From positions 532,908 to 596,907 of the forward strand of contig MU001675.1 of the NCBI GenBank assembly GCA_010093515.1: 64,000 bases of DNA, given 5' to 3'. The position numbers and the translations under genes were made by a program. Positions within the stretch are counted from its first letter, which is position 1; each line of letters begins with the position of its first letter. This document shows, piece by piece, positions 45,475-56,390 of this stretch. Source of the stretch: Lineolata rhizophorae. Taxonomy: Eukaryota; Ascomycota; Dothideomycetes; Lineolatales; Lineolataceae. The notes under the pieces are model-generated. The model was given only the letters and a program-made list of their open reading frames with translations, had not been told where the DNA came from and made no database searches.

Positions 45475-48400
45475 TTATCGCCTAGCTGGAGCTGGGCTGG
45501 GGCTCGCCGTAATACCTTCCGTAAACTTCGGTACAGGCAATAACGGAAGCTCCTTTTCCCTACCCCGACCCCTCTCTTTTTCTGGATCTCCGCCATTGCC
45601 TTCATCTTTCGGTGGAGTGGGCGGGCCCTTGGATTTCTCATCCTCATTGGCGCCGCCGGCACCTCGATAAGCTTCTGGCTGACCAGCTCCGTCTTTGGGC
45701 GGCGTAAGAGGACGGTGATTCGGCGGAGTCGGAAAGCTCGCCGCACTGATGGTACCAGAGGCCACTCTATCCTTCGGTGGCGTAGGAGGCGGCTTCTCGC
45801 TTACGGTGTTCGAGCCGGACGGGCCAAATTCCTTCCCCACCGCGGCTGGATTCGGGCTGGCCTCTCCAGACTTCCCGCCGGTACTACCGCTCTCGGCAGC
45901 CTCCTCGACTACAGGCAGGGTGTGTCCCACCTCGCCACGCTCAGTGCTCTGATTGCGTACTGTCTTGATCTGACGCTCCGGAACCTCATCTTCGTTAGCG
46001 CCTTTACGCCGCGTCTTCTCAGCAACACGCTCCGCTTCGTGAACGACGTGCTCCGATGGGGAACGGGGCTCGTTGGTTAACGCTGCCGGCGTGATGTTGA
46101 CACCCGCGAGCCGGGGATCGTTAAGCACTCCGGGATCCGGGACAGGCGCGTTGGTGAGCGGGTGAGCATTCGTGCTCTCCGCAAGCTTTTCGGCCTCTGC
46201 TCGCTCACGAGTCTTGGTGATTCCAGAGATAAACTTTACAAAGCGATCTCCATAGCGTTCGGGTGGGATGGCAGAAATCTGTGACTCCGTGTTTGTGAGG
46301 CCTTTGAAGAAATGCTCCCCACGTTTGATCAAGCTGTACTGCAAAGCCGGTCAGTATTCACAACAGCTTGTAGAGCATGAAGAACTTACATAAGTCAGGC
46401 AGTCGATGATCCCAAGGTAATAGATTTCTTCACCTGGAGAATCATCTTCGTGCGTGGCTCTAAACCCGCCATCATCACTATAGAAGTAAAAGTCTTTCTT
46501 GCCTTCCTGGACGTCATCTGGCATTTTGTTAATGCTTTTGTCCATTGGGATCGGCTTTTGACTCCACATGAGTTGTCTAAGTTCCTTGGCTTTCCGCGCA
46601 TTTTCCAGTTTTGAGGGAGTTCGCATTAGCATGTTATGTGGCGTTTCCTCCGCCTGTTCCCCTCCAGGCTGAAAGACTTGAAGCGTTTTGTCTCGCAGAT
46701 TCTCCTCATTCCCACGTTCAAGGTCGTGGATTCCAACTAGCAGGGAGTAATCCATGATCTTTAGCTTCTGCAGAAGCTTGACGTCCCGTTCCATCTGATG
46801 GATGAACGCGCTCTTCTTCGTCGGCCCAAATTCCAAGTGAAGGCTGCGCCTCAGCCAATTAAGATCTTTCAGGGTCGCCCGCGGGTTCTTATCTAGTTCA
46901 TCCTCCTTGAAGTCACGACCTATCGTCGATCCTTTTAAATCAAAGGTGCGGTGTATGTCGCGATGGGGCGGGAAAAGGTTGTTCATGACCACAAAGTGAA
47001 TCTTGCGGCCGTACGGTATCTTCACTCGGTGAAGGCCGTAAAACTGCGACAGCAGCGTATTCGGGTTGTCGCGGACGTGATTGTAGTAGTCGCGTAGTAT
47101 TTTGCGGAGGAATTTATGTTCAGCATGATGGATCGTCTTGATGATGTATTTGTAGTCGCGAGAAAAGTAGAAAAAGCTGCCAGACTTGCCAGGAGATCCT
47201 AACTCGGAGAGTATGTACTTGCTAGTCAAGGACATGAGATAATCTGCCGGGTCGAGTTTGAAGATCGCTCGCAAATGGCGGAACACCCAGGGAGCATAAT
47301 CTTTAAACTTGAAGTCGTACTTGGCAGACGGAGTCAGTTCGTTTCCGGTACTGTTAAACTGTTAGGATGCAAACGGGCACTTGTCAGAACCACGAAACCT
47401 ACATGTCGAAAGAGAATTTATGCCTCGCCACGAAGTCCGCATCCGTAAGCTCACGGTCAATTTTGGCATTCGTCCTAGAGACCGTAAATCGAATCCCGGT
47501 CAACATGTTGTACGCCGTGACCCAATTCGCGTGATCCTGGTCGACCTTCGTCCCCACCACAACCCTCTCGTCGTCCTCCTCGTCCCTCTTGCGTTTACTC
47601 GCTCGCTTCTGCTTGATATGCTCCGCCCAGCGGGCTATGTCTTCATCCTGCTGCACCTCATCCAAATGCATTTCCGAATGTATGGAGCGTGTCGCGCGCC
47701 TCACGAGGCTCAAAGATCCTCTCCGACGTGTCGGCGTATTCGGGGAAAAGCGGCCGCTAGCAGAAATGACTTCTTCCGAGGTGTTTATGCCAGGTTGATA
47801 TTCGCGGGATATGCGTGATGGCGTGGCGACCTTGGGTACTTCCAGCGTATGCCGCTGCTGCAGCTTCCCGGGCATTTGTGAAGGACTTGGCTGCACGCCC
47901 TGGGCGAACACTGGAGGCGATGACACTCGGTGCGATGATGTGGGTGGGCGTAAGGAACCGTCTGCTAGTGTTGAAGACTGTGCTGCAGAGCTCGGACCTG
48001 CTTGCGTGGACGCGACATTCTTGGACGTTGGAGGGTCGCTCTTCGGCGGTACAGGCATTGACTTCGAGCTCACATTCCCGTCCCCATTCACCGTGGCCGG
48101 CTCAAGTCTGGTTTGCGTGGAGCCTGAGCTGTTGGTAGTAGGCCTGTTTGCAAAGCTTCCGGCCTCGTCGACGGTAGGTGTGTTTAAAGGCTTATTGGTC
48201 TTTCCCGGCAAGTCCTCCGGCAGTCTTCTTTCACTGTCTTGGCCTGATGACCGGCCAGTAGCAACGCTCTTCCGCCCTTCCATAGACGAAGATTTCCTCA
48301 CCGACGGTACTCCGTTAGGTAGGACCTGCATACTCTCCGGCGCTCCATTAGGTAGCACGCCATTCGGTCCCGGTATGTCTCCATTTGGAGTATCGTTCGC

Positions 48401-48526
48401 TACAACGGGCGGAGCTTGGTAGCCACCTACTAGGTGCTTCTCTGGCGGCAGAGGCTTTCCGACAGAATGGCTATTGCTGCCATTGACATCAGACCGATCT
48501 CCACCCTCGGCCACGATTGACGGCAT
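45475..48526 (-). CDS. MSS4: Phosphatidylinositol 4-phosphate 5-kinase (Mss4/its3 type)
   Basis: Three exons on the minus strand, 48526-47403, 47350-46390 and 46338-45475, join in frame to 982 aa. The enzyme phosphorylates PI4P to PI(4,5)P2 at the plasma membrane and controls actin, cell wall integrity and endocytosis. The first 260 residues are Ser/Pro/Asn-rich and disordered, followed by a basic conserved stretch ([11 protein letters not shown]) before the kinase core (about 320-760). Key marks: [20 protein letters not shown] across intron 1; IIKTI with ATP-binding Lys446; DLKGSTIGR (512-520); [11 protein letters not shown] (574-584); [17 protein letters not shown] across intron 2; and the activation-loop region [13 protein letters not shown] (719-731). 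The C-terminal 200 residues repeat PPTPPKD-like motifs, possible SH3-binding sites. The ATG at 48526 is the first in this frame; an upstream exon is possible. Confidence 0.93.
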
Positions 48527-49469
48527 GGCGTGCAAGCGCGGCGAGCCCGTCGAAGAATGGGACGAGGAACCAGCGTCCGCCGACGGCCGCTACGACGGCG
48601 ACGGTGACGGCAGAGGACCAGCGGCCAGCAATGCCAGCGGGCGCGCCGGTGACGTTCGTCAAGGGGAACGCGGAGGCGGGATGCACGGGCGCCAAGGCAA
48701 GGGACAAAAAGTTAGGAGAGGGTGGAAACAAGGAGCGGGTGCGGCTCGGCGGCGGCGCTGTTGCGGGCAAGACGGCGACGCGGACCCGGTCAGGGACGGG
48801 CCATGGAGCCCGACGGGAGACGGAGCGGCACTGGACCGTGGCAGAGCTCGGCCTGACAGCGCGAGTCCAAGGATGTTTGCGGGGGATGAATTTGGGCAGT
48901 TGGTGATAAGAGAGGCGGCGGGAGAGAGCACGGGGGCCGGGGCTTGATGGACGCTAGACAGGTTGGACGGCGGGCGCTCGGCAGTCGGCGCGCTGCCGCC
49001 AAGCCCAAGGCGCGCCAGCGCCCGCTGACTGCGCATCTATCTATTCCTCTGTTGCACTGCACTTTCGCACGCATCGCTCTATATTCGCTACGGGCTACCT
49101 GTGCTCTGGGGGAGGCCAGCCACGAAAATCTCCCTCTTCTACCCCCCAAAACAAGGATTAAAAATATGCTACGGCAGACCGTCGTGCGCCGACCCGACGC
49201 CTGCATGTGGAAATGCTTGATGCATAGGCCCGGAAGCGGGCCTTCTCCGCTTCCGAGCCTTGTGCTTGGGCCCGCGCTAGTTTCATCACGCCCTGCTCCG
49301 GCTCCCCGGACTTGCGGCTTGCTAACCAGGCAACAATCCTTCGACAGACTCAATCGTAATCATTGGCTTGGTATCTATAATGCAAAAAGGCGAAAAGGGA
49401 CATTAACCACTACCGAGTCGTCCAGGTCAAAGTCCCAGCTTGACTCCGGATACCTCCGCCACGAAGCCA
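48527..49469. other. Promoter region of the PI4P 5-kinase and 3' region of the membrane protein
   Basis: Both neighbours are on the minus strand, so these 940 bases hold the kinase promoter and the tail of the membrane-protein transcript. The GC-rich frames around 48.5-49.0 kb overlap on both strands, have no domain and are not called. Confidence 0.5.
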
Positions 49470-51886
49470 TCACACCGCATCGTGCCCTCTATTGGGATGT
49501 CCCTCCGGCACTGGACTTTCCGGGAACCGGGGATCCACTCTGGATTGTGCTTCTTTCGACCGCTCCTCCGCGATTTCCGCTGCAGCCTGAAGTTGCGCGT
49601 CCTGGCCCAAAGGACTTGGTGGAGCGCTGGAGTCAACGGGCGAGTATCCTCCCTTGTGGTTGCTGACATCCTTCTCCACCACCGGACTCTGCGGATTGCT
49701 TGTGTTGACCAGCGTTCCCTTGTCGGACACAGCAACACTCGCCTCTGTCTTTTTCCGCTTCAGGTTTCCGGGCCACCACGACGTCGTCCGTTTGATGCTG
49801 CCCGGGCTAATCGGTGACGAGTCTCTACGTTTTTCAGCCTGGCTGAAAAATGTTGTCGGTCGGCGGAACATGGTCGGCGAGATGCTCTCGGGACTGATGT
49901 TTGTGCTGGACTCGAGGACGGGTTTGATGCTAGCCTTGCCGGTGGTCAGGTCCGTGTGGCTCGTGTACACATTCTTCTGCAACGCCATCGCCTCGAGGTA
50001 ATCCCATTCCAGCCGGCCATATGTGTGCTTGTTGCGATACTTCTCGTACACGGCCACAATGTGGCTGATGCTGAGACTGAGGGCGATGATCAATCCCCCA
50101 ACCGCAAGGGTCAGGGCGATGCCCAAGACGCTAAAGCAGCTGTAATCATTGTTCACGATAATTTGATTGTCGCACTGCCACGTTTCGTTCGCAAGCGGGG
50201 TGGTGATAACCGCAGGGTCGCCGTCGTAGCCTCCACTGTAACGGTAATTCCAGATTTGCATCCCCGCCAGCGTCGTTCCAAAGATATGGTCCAATTCTTC
50301 AACCCACGTTGTGTTGGACACTGCTGGCCTTGGGCCCCCACCGTTCAAGTTCGCGAGCAAGATGCTCGCACGACTCTTCAGCACAACATTCCTTGGCTCA
50401 ACCATGACATCCGGCCACGACACTCGATGCACTATATTCTTCTGCTTGCCGCTGGTCATGATCGCCATTGGGTCCAAATTTATGCTGGCCGAGAGTGGAG
50501 TGCAGGTCCTTCCACCTTTGGTTGCCGGGTTGCACCATTGTTCTTTCCAAACGCATCCCATGGCTGAGATTTGATACTCGGCTTCGTAGACGGTGACCTC
50601 CCGAAACCCACCTTCCCCTGGTATGTTGACTAAGATCGGCTTCTGCGCTGAAAACCAGGGATCATACACAGGCTCTGTGTAAGATACGCCGCCCATCAGG
50701 AAAAACAAGATGACATCTCCGTCAGTTCGATTTAGTTCGGGTATCGCTATGAAATCGCTGCTCTGTGGAAGGCCAACGAGTGAATCCATGGCCCTAAAAT
50801 TCCAAGTGTCAAAGATGGTTTCGGCTTCAGAATGTACGACTTGACGAAAGGTATGGGAACTACTAACAGTATATTGAATGGCAGCGGGTTATAGTCCCAT
50901 AGGGTGCTAGCCGCCGTTACATTGCTGTAGACGAAAGTCGAGTTAAGGCCGTACACCACGTTTGGTCCATAGAAGAATTGTTGGAATGCCTCGTTTGGGA
51001 CCCTTTGAACGGCCCCAAGACCAACTGATGAATTGACTCCTTCAAGACTTTGCCACTCTTCAAAATAACCTTCTCTTGTCAGAGGCGCACACTCCATCAC
51101 CCGCCGGAATTCCACTCTGTCTGATTCGGCCGTGTTGATCCCGAAATCCCAGTGCGAGTTGAGAAATCCTGAGTCGAACCGAGCGATAGTATTGTTCGCA
51201 CACATCCCTGATGCGAAGGGGCATGATGTTCCATTCCCGATGGACGATATCGTCGTGTCCCATTTGATCATGCGAGGGCCGTAACCCTCGCAGTCGGCAC
51301 CGTCATTCATTCCGTCAGTGCCCACGCATAGCCGAACCATATCCATGGCCGTCCTTTCATCTTGAATGGCTCGATTTTCGAAGTTCTGGCGAGGTATAAG
51401 CTGTTCGGGATCGCTTGCGCTTCCCTCGTAAGTCTCATACCACCACCCGCAAGTTGAGCCCTTAACAAGCACGCGCGAATTGTCGTTTACAATCCTTGAG
51501 GAAAACACTCCAGCCAGTGCGATACCGACCATATGCGCGGCAGCGAAAAATACCCATGGAAGGACAGCAATCGCAGCTTTGGTCGTTTTGCTCCGAGATC
51601 GGATCGCCAACATGAGGAACGCAAGCGCGGCACTTGCTTCTGAGTGGCAGTTCCGCAGGATGACCTGCTTTTGATGATGGAGCGGGCCCTTCGCCTTGAC
51701 AGTTGACCGCGTCCGGAACGAAACGTAGCAAACGAGATTCCATAGACAGGCGCCGGCCATACCGATGAAGACGGCTAGGAATGCCACGAGGTAGGCGGCA
51801 TCACGATTGACGAGTGTCAAGGTCGCACCATCGACCTTGCCATTCGACCAGTCGATCCAGAAACCGGTATAGACTTTAGCCGACAT
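49470..51886 (-). CDS. Uncharacterised fungal membrane protein
   Basis: Two exons on the minus strand, 51886-50868 and 50793-49470, join in frame (donor GTTAGT, acceptor TTTTAG) to 780 aa. I do not know a function. Hydrophobic segments lie at about 30-56 (AAYLVAFLAVFIGMAGA), 84-96, 104-127 (IAVLPWVFFAAAHMVGI) and 559-588 (VLGIALTLAVGGLIIAL). Between the third and last segments is a domain of about 430 residues with Cys pairs (GTSCPFASGMCANN, MGCVWKEQWC) and several N-glycosylation sequons (NGT, NNT, NSS, NST, NVT, NRT, NTT, NET). This suggests it faces outside the cell or the lumen. The C-terminal 190 residues are Ser/Pro/Lys-rich, cytosolic-looking and likely disordered. Similar proteins with 3-4 membrane spans and a large lumenal loop are common and unnamed in filamentous ascomycetes. 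Confidence 0.82.
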
Positions 51887-54589
51887 TTCGGTCGAGCTGA
51901 AGTAAAGGCTTTCAGATGAATGAGGCAGAGAAGACGTTCACGATCAGGGTCGACGCGAGGCCGAAACCCGCGAACATAGTCAGAGCAGGAGATAACGGGG
52001 TGAAGACACGTATATTCCATGAGGCATCAAGGACGAGTCGACTATTTATATGGCTAATGAGCTCCAGGACATATGCGAGTTTTTCAACTCGTACGAGCGC
52101 GCCACGAACGCCATCGATTCCCAGGGAGTGAGCGCTTCAGGTGTTTCTCGGACCAATGGCCTCTACGCAACGTGCGTACTTTCTACCACGAGGCCGAGAG
52201 ACCTATGATAACGGTCTTGTCCAAGGAATAATGCGGCTAAGCCCCACATGCAGGAGAGGCCGTTCATAGCGTTTCGTCCTAACCAGTTTGGCAAACCCGC
52301 CTAGAAGCATTTTCTAGTTCCGGAACATGGCTAATGAGGTCGGGGAGTACCTGCGCTCGGTCGTGAGACCCCACGAATAAGGAGAATTAATCAGCGCAGC
52401 GCATTGTCCACACCCAGGAATACAGTTGTTATTGCTAGCTGGTCGCAGATAGGACAGTTCTAATTTGACAAACGTGTGCCAGAGGCCCACAGCCGGCGCT
52501 GTCCCTAGTCCAGAAAACAAACTTGCATTGTTGCTGACTGCCTTACTTGAACCGACATCGGACGGCAACTACGAGCAATTATTGCGGAGCAGTAGCGTAG
52601 AATCGCGCGACTCGCGATAAGCGCCCTCGTTTTCGAACCAGGGAAAATTTCTTCTAAAGCCGCGCAGAGAAGGCTTTACTACGTTTGAGAGGTCCCTCGA
52701 AAGAACTCGGATGCCTTCAGCTCCGTGCCTCACGCTCGGAGTACGGAATACGTACGGCGTACGGAGATCCCGTTGTTACAAAATTGCCAAAAATAGTTCG
52801 ATTCGAGCGCCGGTGCTGATCTCTTACCCATGCTAAGTGCAAGGCACGGCGTATCTTTAGTCCATGCTCACCTGCTCATAGGCGGTAAGGAACTTGAAAC
52901 TCTACTCAACGGGACACTTTAAAACCACTGTGTTTCCAGGGCCCTAGCCCTGGCAATTTTAATGGCCGCTACGGAGCAAGTGCGGTGTTTTCTGATTGGC
53001 CAAGCGCAGCGACCCTTCCTATCTAGCACTCACATCGAAAGCTTCAACCTTTTAGCACTATTTTAGACAGTAGTCGTATTCTTCCGAATGGCGTTCGTTA
53101 GCGGCCGCATATGGCTTCACGTCTGGGAAACGCTCGCAGCTTGCACCCCGCAAGCAATAATTCCAAGGCTCATATCGCACTAACTGCAACAGGGAAATTT
53201 CTGCGGACTATGTACTACGTATGTATGTATTGACCAGAAGTACGAGATCAACAGCGCCCTCCTCGCCAGTCCGGGTCTCCTTGTAGGGTGAGAATGGCCA
53301 CGTGCCTTCCGGGATGAAGTACGGAACGCCCACATTCACGAGGTGACGATCCTTCGGGTCGGCTGCCGATTTTGTTGATTGGCCATGCTAACTTTCATGG
53401 TGTGAGATCGTGAGCTAGCGTCCATTAGTCACCGTCATGAGCATGCACTAGTGCAATAGGCTGTTGCCCTGTTAATAGCTCTACAGTCCTTCACAATATG
53501 TACTCATGGGTGTGTACGCTGCCTCCGCGATGCATTACCAACACGTCCTTTAGTCAGTACCCAAGAGACGCAGCCGCGGAACGCGTTGGTTTCTAACTGT
53601 ATGTCGCAGTCGGTCAACGTGCTTGGATTTGGGCGACAGCATGCGAATGGCTGACTGTGCGGATGCAGTTGATTGGCCTCCACGTGTTGGAGACGACACC
53701 AAGAAAAGAGCTGCACGTAGGGCAAAAAGCACGTCTTGGCGCATATTAAACGATCCTAGGTCCTCTGGGACTCTGCGAACGAACCGCAATGCTTTCACTC
53801 GATTACTAATAACCATATCAAGCCCCAAGGCAGGCTAATAGCCCCATCAACGCTCGGCGGCGGGATCACTTTCCTCATTACGTGACGGACGGCAATACTA
53901 TTTCAAATATCTCATTAGACGAGAGAGCGCGTTGGTTTCCTCCTCAGCCGTTCCTGCACAAGGGAGGCCTCCCACGCAACTCTCGCCATCCCCCATCCCA
54001 TCGTCGAGCGTTCTTCTTGGTTTTGGGGAAGCATGTCAGCCACCGTTATCAAAAGGATGCTATAGCTGTTGGAGCTACAATTGGCAAGCCCGCCAATTTC
54101 CATTCGACGGCGCTCAAACACGGGCGGTCTTTACTGTTGGCAATTCGAGTATCGGGATCCTGCTCTGCCAAGCCGTGTAAGAAGATGTAGAACGAACACC
54201 AAAGATTCTTCCTTATCTGCTATACTCCTTGCATTCAGAGCAACAAGTTGTTCAGCAATGTGCATTAGATTTGTCATCAGTTCTACTATCGTGTCTCGGG
54301 CAATAATTCTGGCTTAACGGACATAAGGGTGCTCAAAGGTTCCCTTCGATTTTCCAGTCTCTTTCCTAGGAGGAAACTTATGAGTTTTAATTCGTTTGAC
54401 AAACTGCTTCTGCTCCTTTCCTCCAATTTCTGAGTTAGAATTAGCATTAAGTATGGTATCGTGCAGCTTTTCCCGTAGGAGTCAATGAACTGGATATCTC
54501 GGTCAAAGATACATTGACCAGAGATTTCCGAGCCCACCATCGGTTCGACATCTGATATCCCCTTGAGGCTCCTGATCTAATTTCTAACT
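51887..54589. other. Gene-poor 2.7 kb spacer
   Basis: No gene is supported. Frames are under 100 codons and lack domains. A cluster of TACGG-type motifs lies at 52736-52770, including GTACGGAATACGTACGG. A small hairpin is possible at 52936-52953 (CCAGGGC, four bases, GCCCTGG). The left end is the promoter of the membrane-protein gene. Confidence 0.5.
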
Positions 54590-56390
54590 CTAGGTTCCTC
54601 CGAGTGGCCCGAATAGGTCTCTAGACCAGTTGCCTACACGCCTTCCACACATATGGTGCGCTGGGTTCCATTGCATTCCACAGACCCAGCAGAACTCCAT
54701 TCGGCATTTCGAGCCTACATCAACCGGAAGTTAGTGCTGTTTACGACTATAGTATTTCCCAGCGGGAAGTGGTGCTGAGATTATCAACTGAACGAAAGAG
54801 TGTCTTACACGTAATGGAATCGCATCCCCCGAGCTTGGCAACTGCCACCTCGCAGCGCGGGCATTTCTTTGTCGTCTGCGCCAATAGCCGCTGCGATTCC
54901 GTGGGATTCGGGTCGCCGCGCTCAACGCTGACATCGTACGCATGGCAAGTGTAGCCATGGTGCCAAGGTATGTTGTGCTTCAAGCAGAGGTCCCGTCCAC
55001 ATTGACACCGGTAGTAGGGGTCCGAAGCTTCTTTGGCGTTGCATGGCATACCGCAGTCTGGATTCAGACAGATGCGGGTTGTAAGGGTAGTCCTGTCCAC
55101 TAGCACCAAGTGGTTGAGATATTTGTATCTGTCCCGTATCAGCTCATTATTCTCCATCTTAGATTATTAGCTGCGCTAGTTTCAACTCACCGTCCCCATA
55201 AAGCATCCTTGGGGGATGGAACGAATCGCTCGACCTCGTTTTCTGTCAAAGGTCGAAAGCATTCCATGCATTTGATATCTCCAAGCCTATTGCTTCTAAT
55301 GCATGTTGCAATATACCGACCGATACAAGACTTGCATACGTGGAATTCATGGTGGCATAACAGTTCCCCTCCGAGAGGGAAGTCGCTCTCTCGCTGAACT
55401 TTCTTCATCCAGGGGCCTTCGAATCCTGCGCAAGCCTTGAGCCAGCCTTCGCTTCCTTCAACGTAGAGTTTCACGCAGATGTCGACGCATACAGTGCATT
55501 CAACAGGCTTTTTGCGTAGGCAGCTTGCGATGAAAGGTAAATCCAGTGGTGGGTTAGCCTTACGTATAGGACCGATACGCAAGGGCACGCCTTGGAGTTC
55601 CGAGCCAATTGCCTGGTCAAGTGGATTGTCCATGTATCCCGCGTCGCAAAGTTGCTTATGCAGTCTTTTCGCACCCGCAAGATTGGATTCCGTTATGCGT
55701 ATTGGTAAATTCCGAAGCGCCCTGTGAATGTCGCCGGCTCTATGGAACCTGTCCCGAAAACATGTCAGCCGCTGTGCTTCATATGGAATTAGAGAGGGTC
55801 TACAATTTGAGATGTTCATAGATGTCAGGATCGCGAAGTTCGGTAAAGAGGATGTGAACATCGTGCACGTTCCGAATTCTGGTGTTCGGCGCCTTGCAAC
55901 CCGGGAGCGGGCATCGGAACCAATCCGCTCTAGAGAACCAGTCCCAGAAATCCCTTCTAACATAATCTATGATCCTTGAGAGTATGCATGGTGCGCAGCA
56001 TCGTGCTACGCAGCCACATGGCATCAGGTGGCGCAAGTTTGCAGGGAAAGTCCTGAATCGGCCGGCCAGCGATTCGTACTCCCATGGAGGGCTGCTAATA
56101 TCGCAGGCGAACGCAAGACTGTTGCAGATACTACAACGCGGAAGATGTCCTGAGTTGCGGAGTTGCGATAGCCGTTGTGATTCTAATGTATAGGTAATGT
56201 CGCGAGGGCCAGAGCCCTGCGATACCCTGGGAACTTGTCAGCTATATCGCGGAAAATATGATCGAGTATAACATGCGGAACATGAGAAACAGATGCAGAG
56301 AGAGCCCGAGAGGTTCTGGCGAACAAATTAACGTGGAGCACGCGTAGAATGCGACAAGACCAAAGCTCACCTATTCTGTCCAGGTATCAT
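54590..56390 (-). CDS. RBR-type (RING-IBR-RING) E3 ubiquitin ligase
   Basis: Five exons on the minus strand, 56390-56371, 56226-55804, 55748-55191, 55128-54809 and 54714-54590, join in frame to 481 aa. RBR ligases take ubiquitin from an E2 onto a Cys of RING2 before passing it to the target. RING1 spans about 232-311 (CTVC, then CHHEFHVCKSC, then CMEC) with a 43-residue insertion between its second and third ligands. IBR spans about 354-395 (CLNPDC, CQCGRDLC, H385 and C395). RING2 spans about 423-452: CPRC, GGCDSITC with the expected catalytic Cys436, then CSKC and FCWVC across the last intron. An N-terminal Cys-rich part (CSICNSLAFAC, CGCVARCCAPC) may also bind metal. The internal introns are needed to keep frame and family order. 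The 20-base first exon (MIPGQNR) is the least certain part. The target is unknown. Confidence 0.85.

Noticed and set aside
52936-52953. Seven-base-pair hairpin CCAGGGC/GCCCTGG
   Set aside because: It is a short stem with a four-base loop, far from any gene end; such hairpins are expected by chance in 64 kb.
54286-54540. 84-codon minus-strand frame below the RBR gene, possible ubiquitin-like domain
   Set aside because: A weak resemblance in one segment (FIDSYGKSCTIPY) only; too short and unsupported to call.
55129-55190. Apparent frame breaks in the RBR gene suggesting a pseudogene
   Set aside because: Choosing acceptors GACAG at 55129 and 55749 and GTAG at 54715 restores phase at every junction and completes RING2, so the gene is intact.
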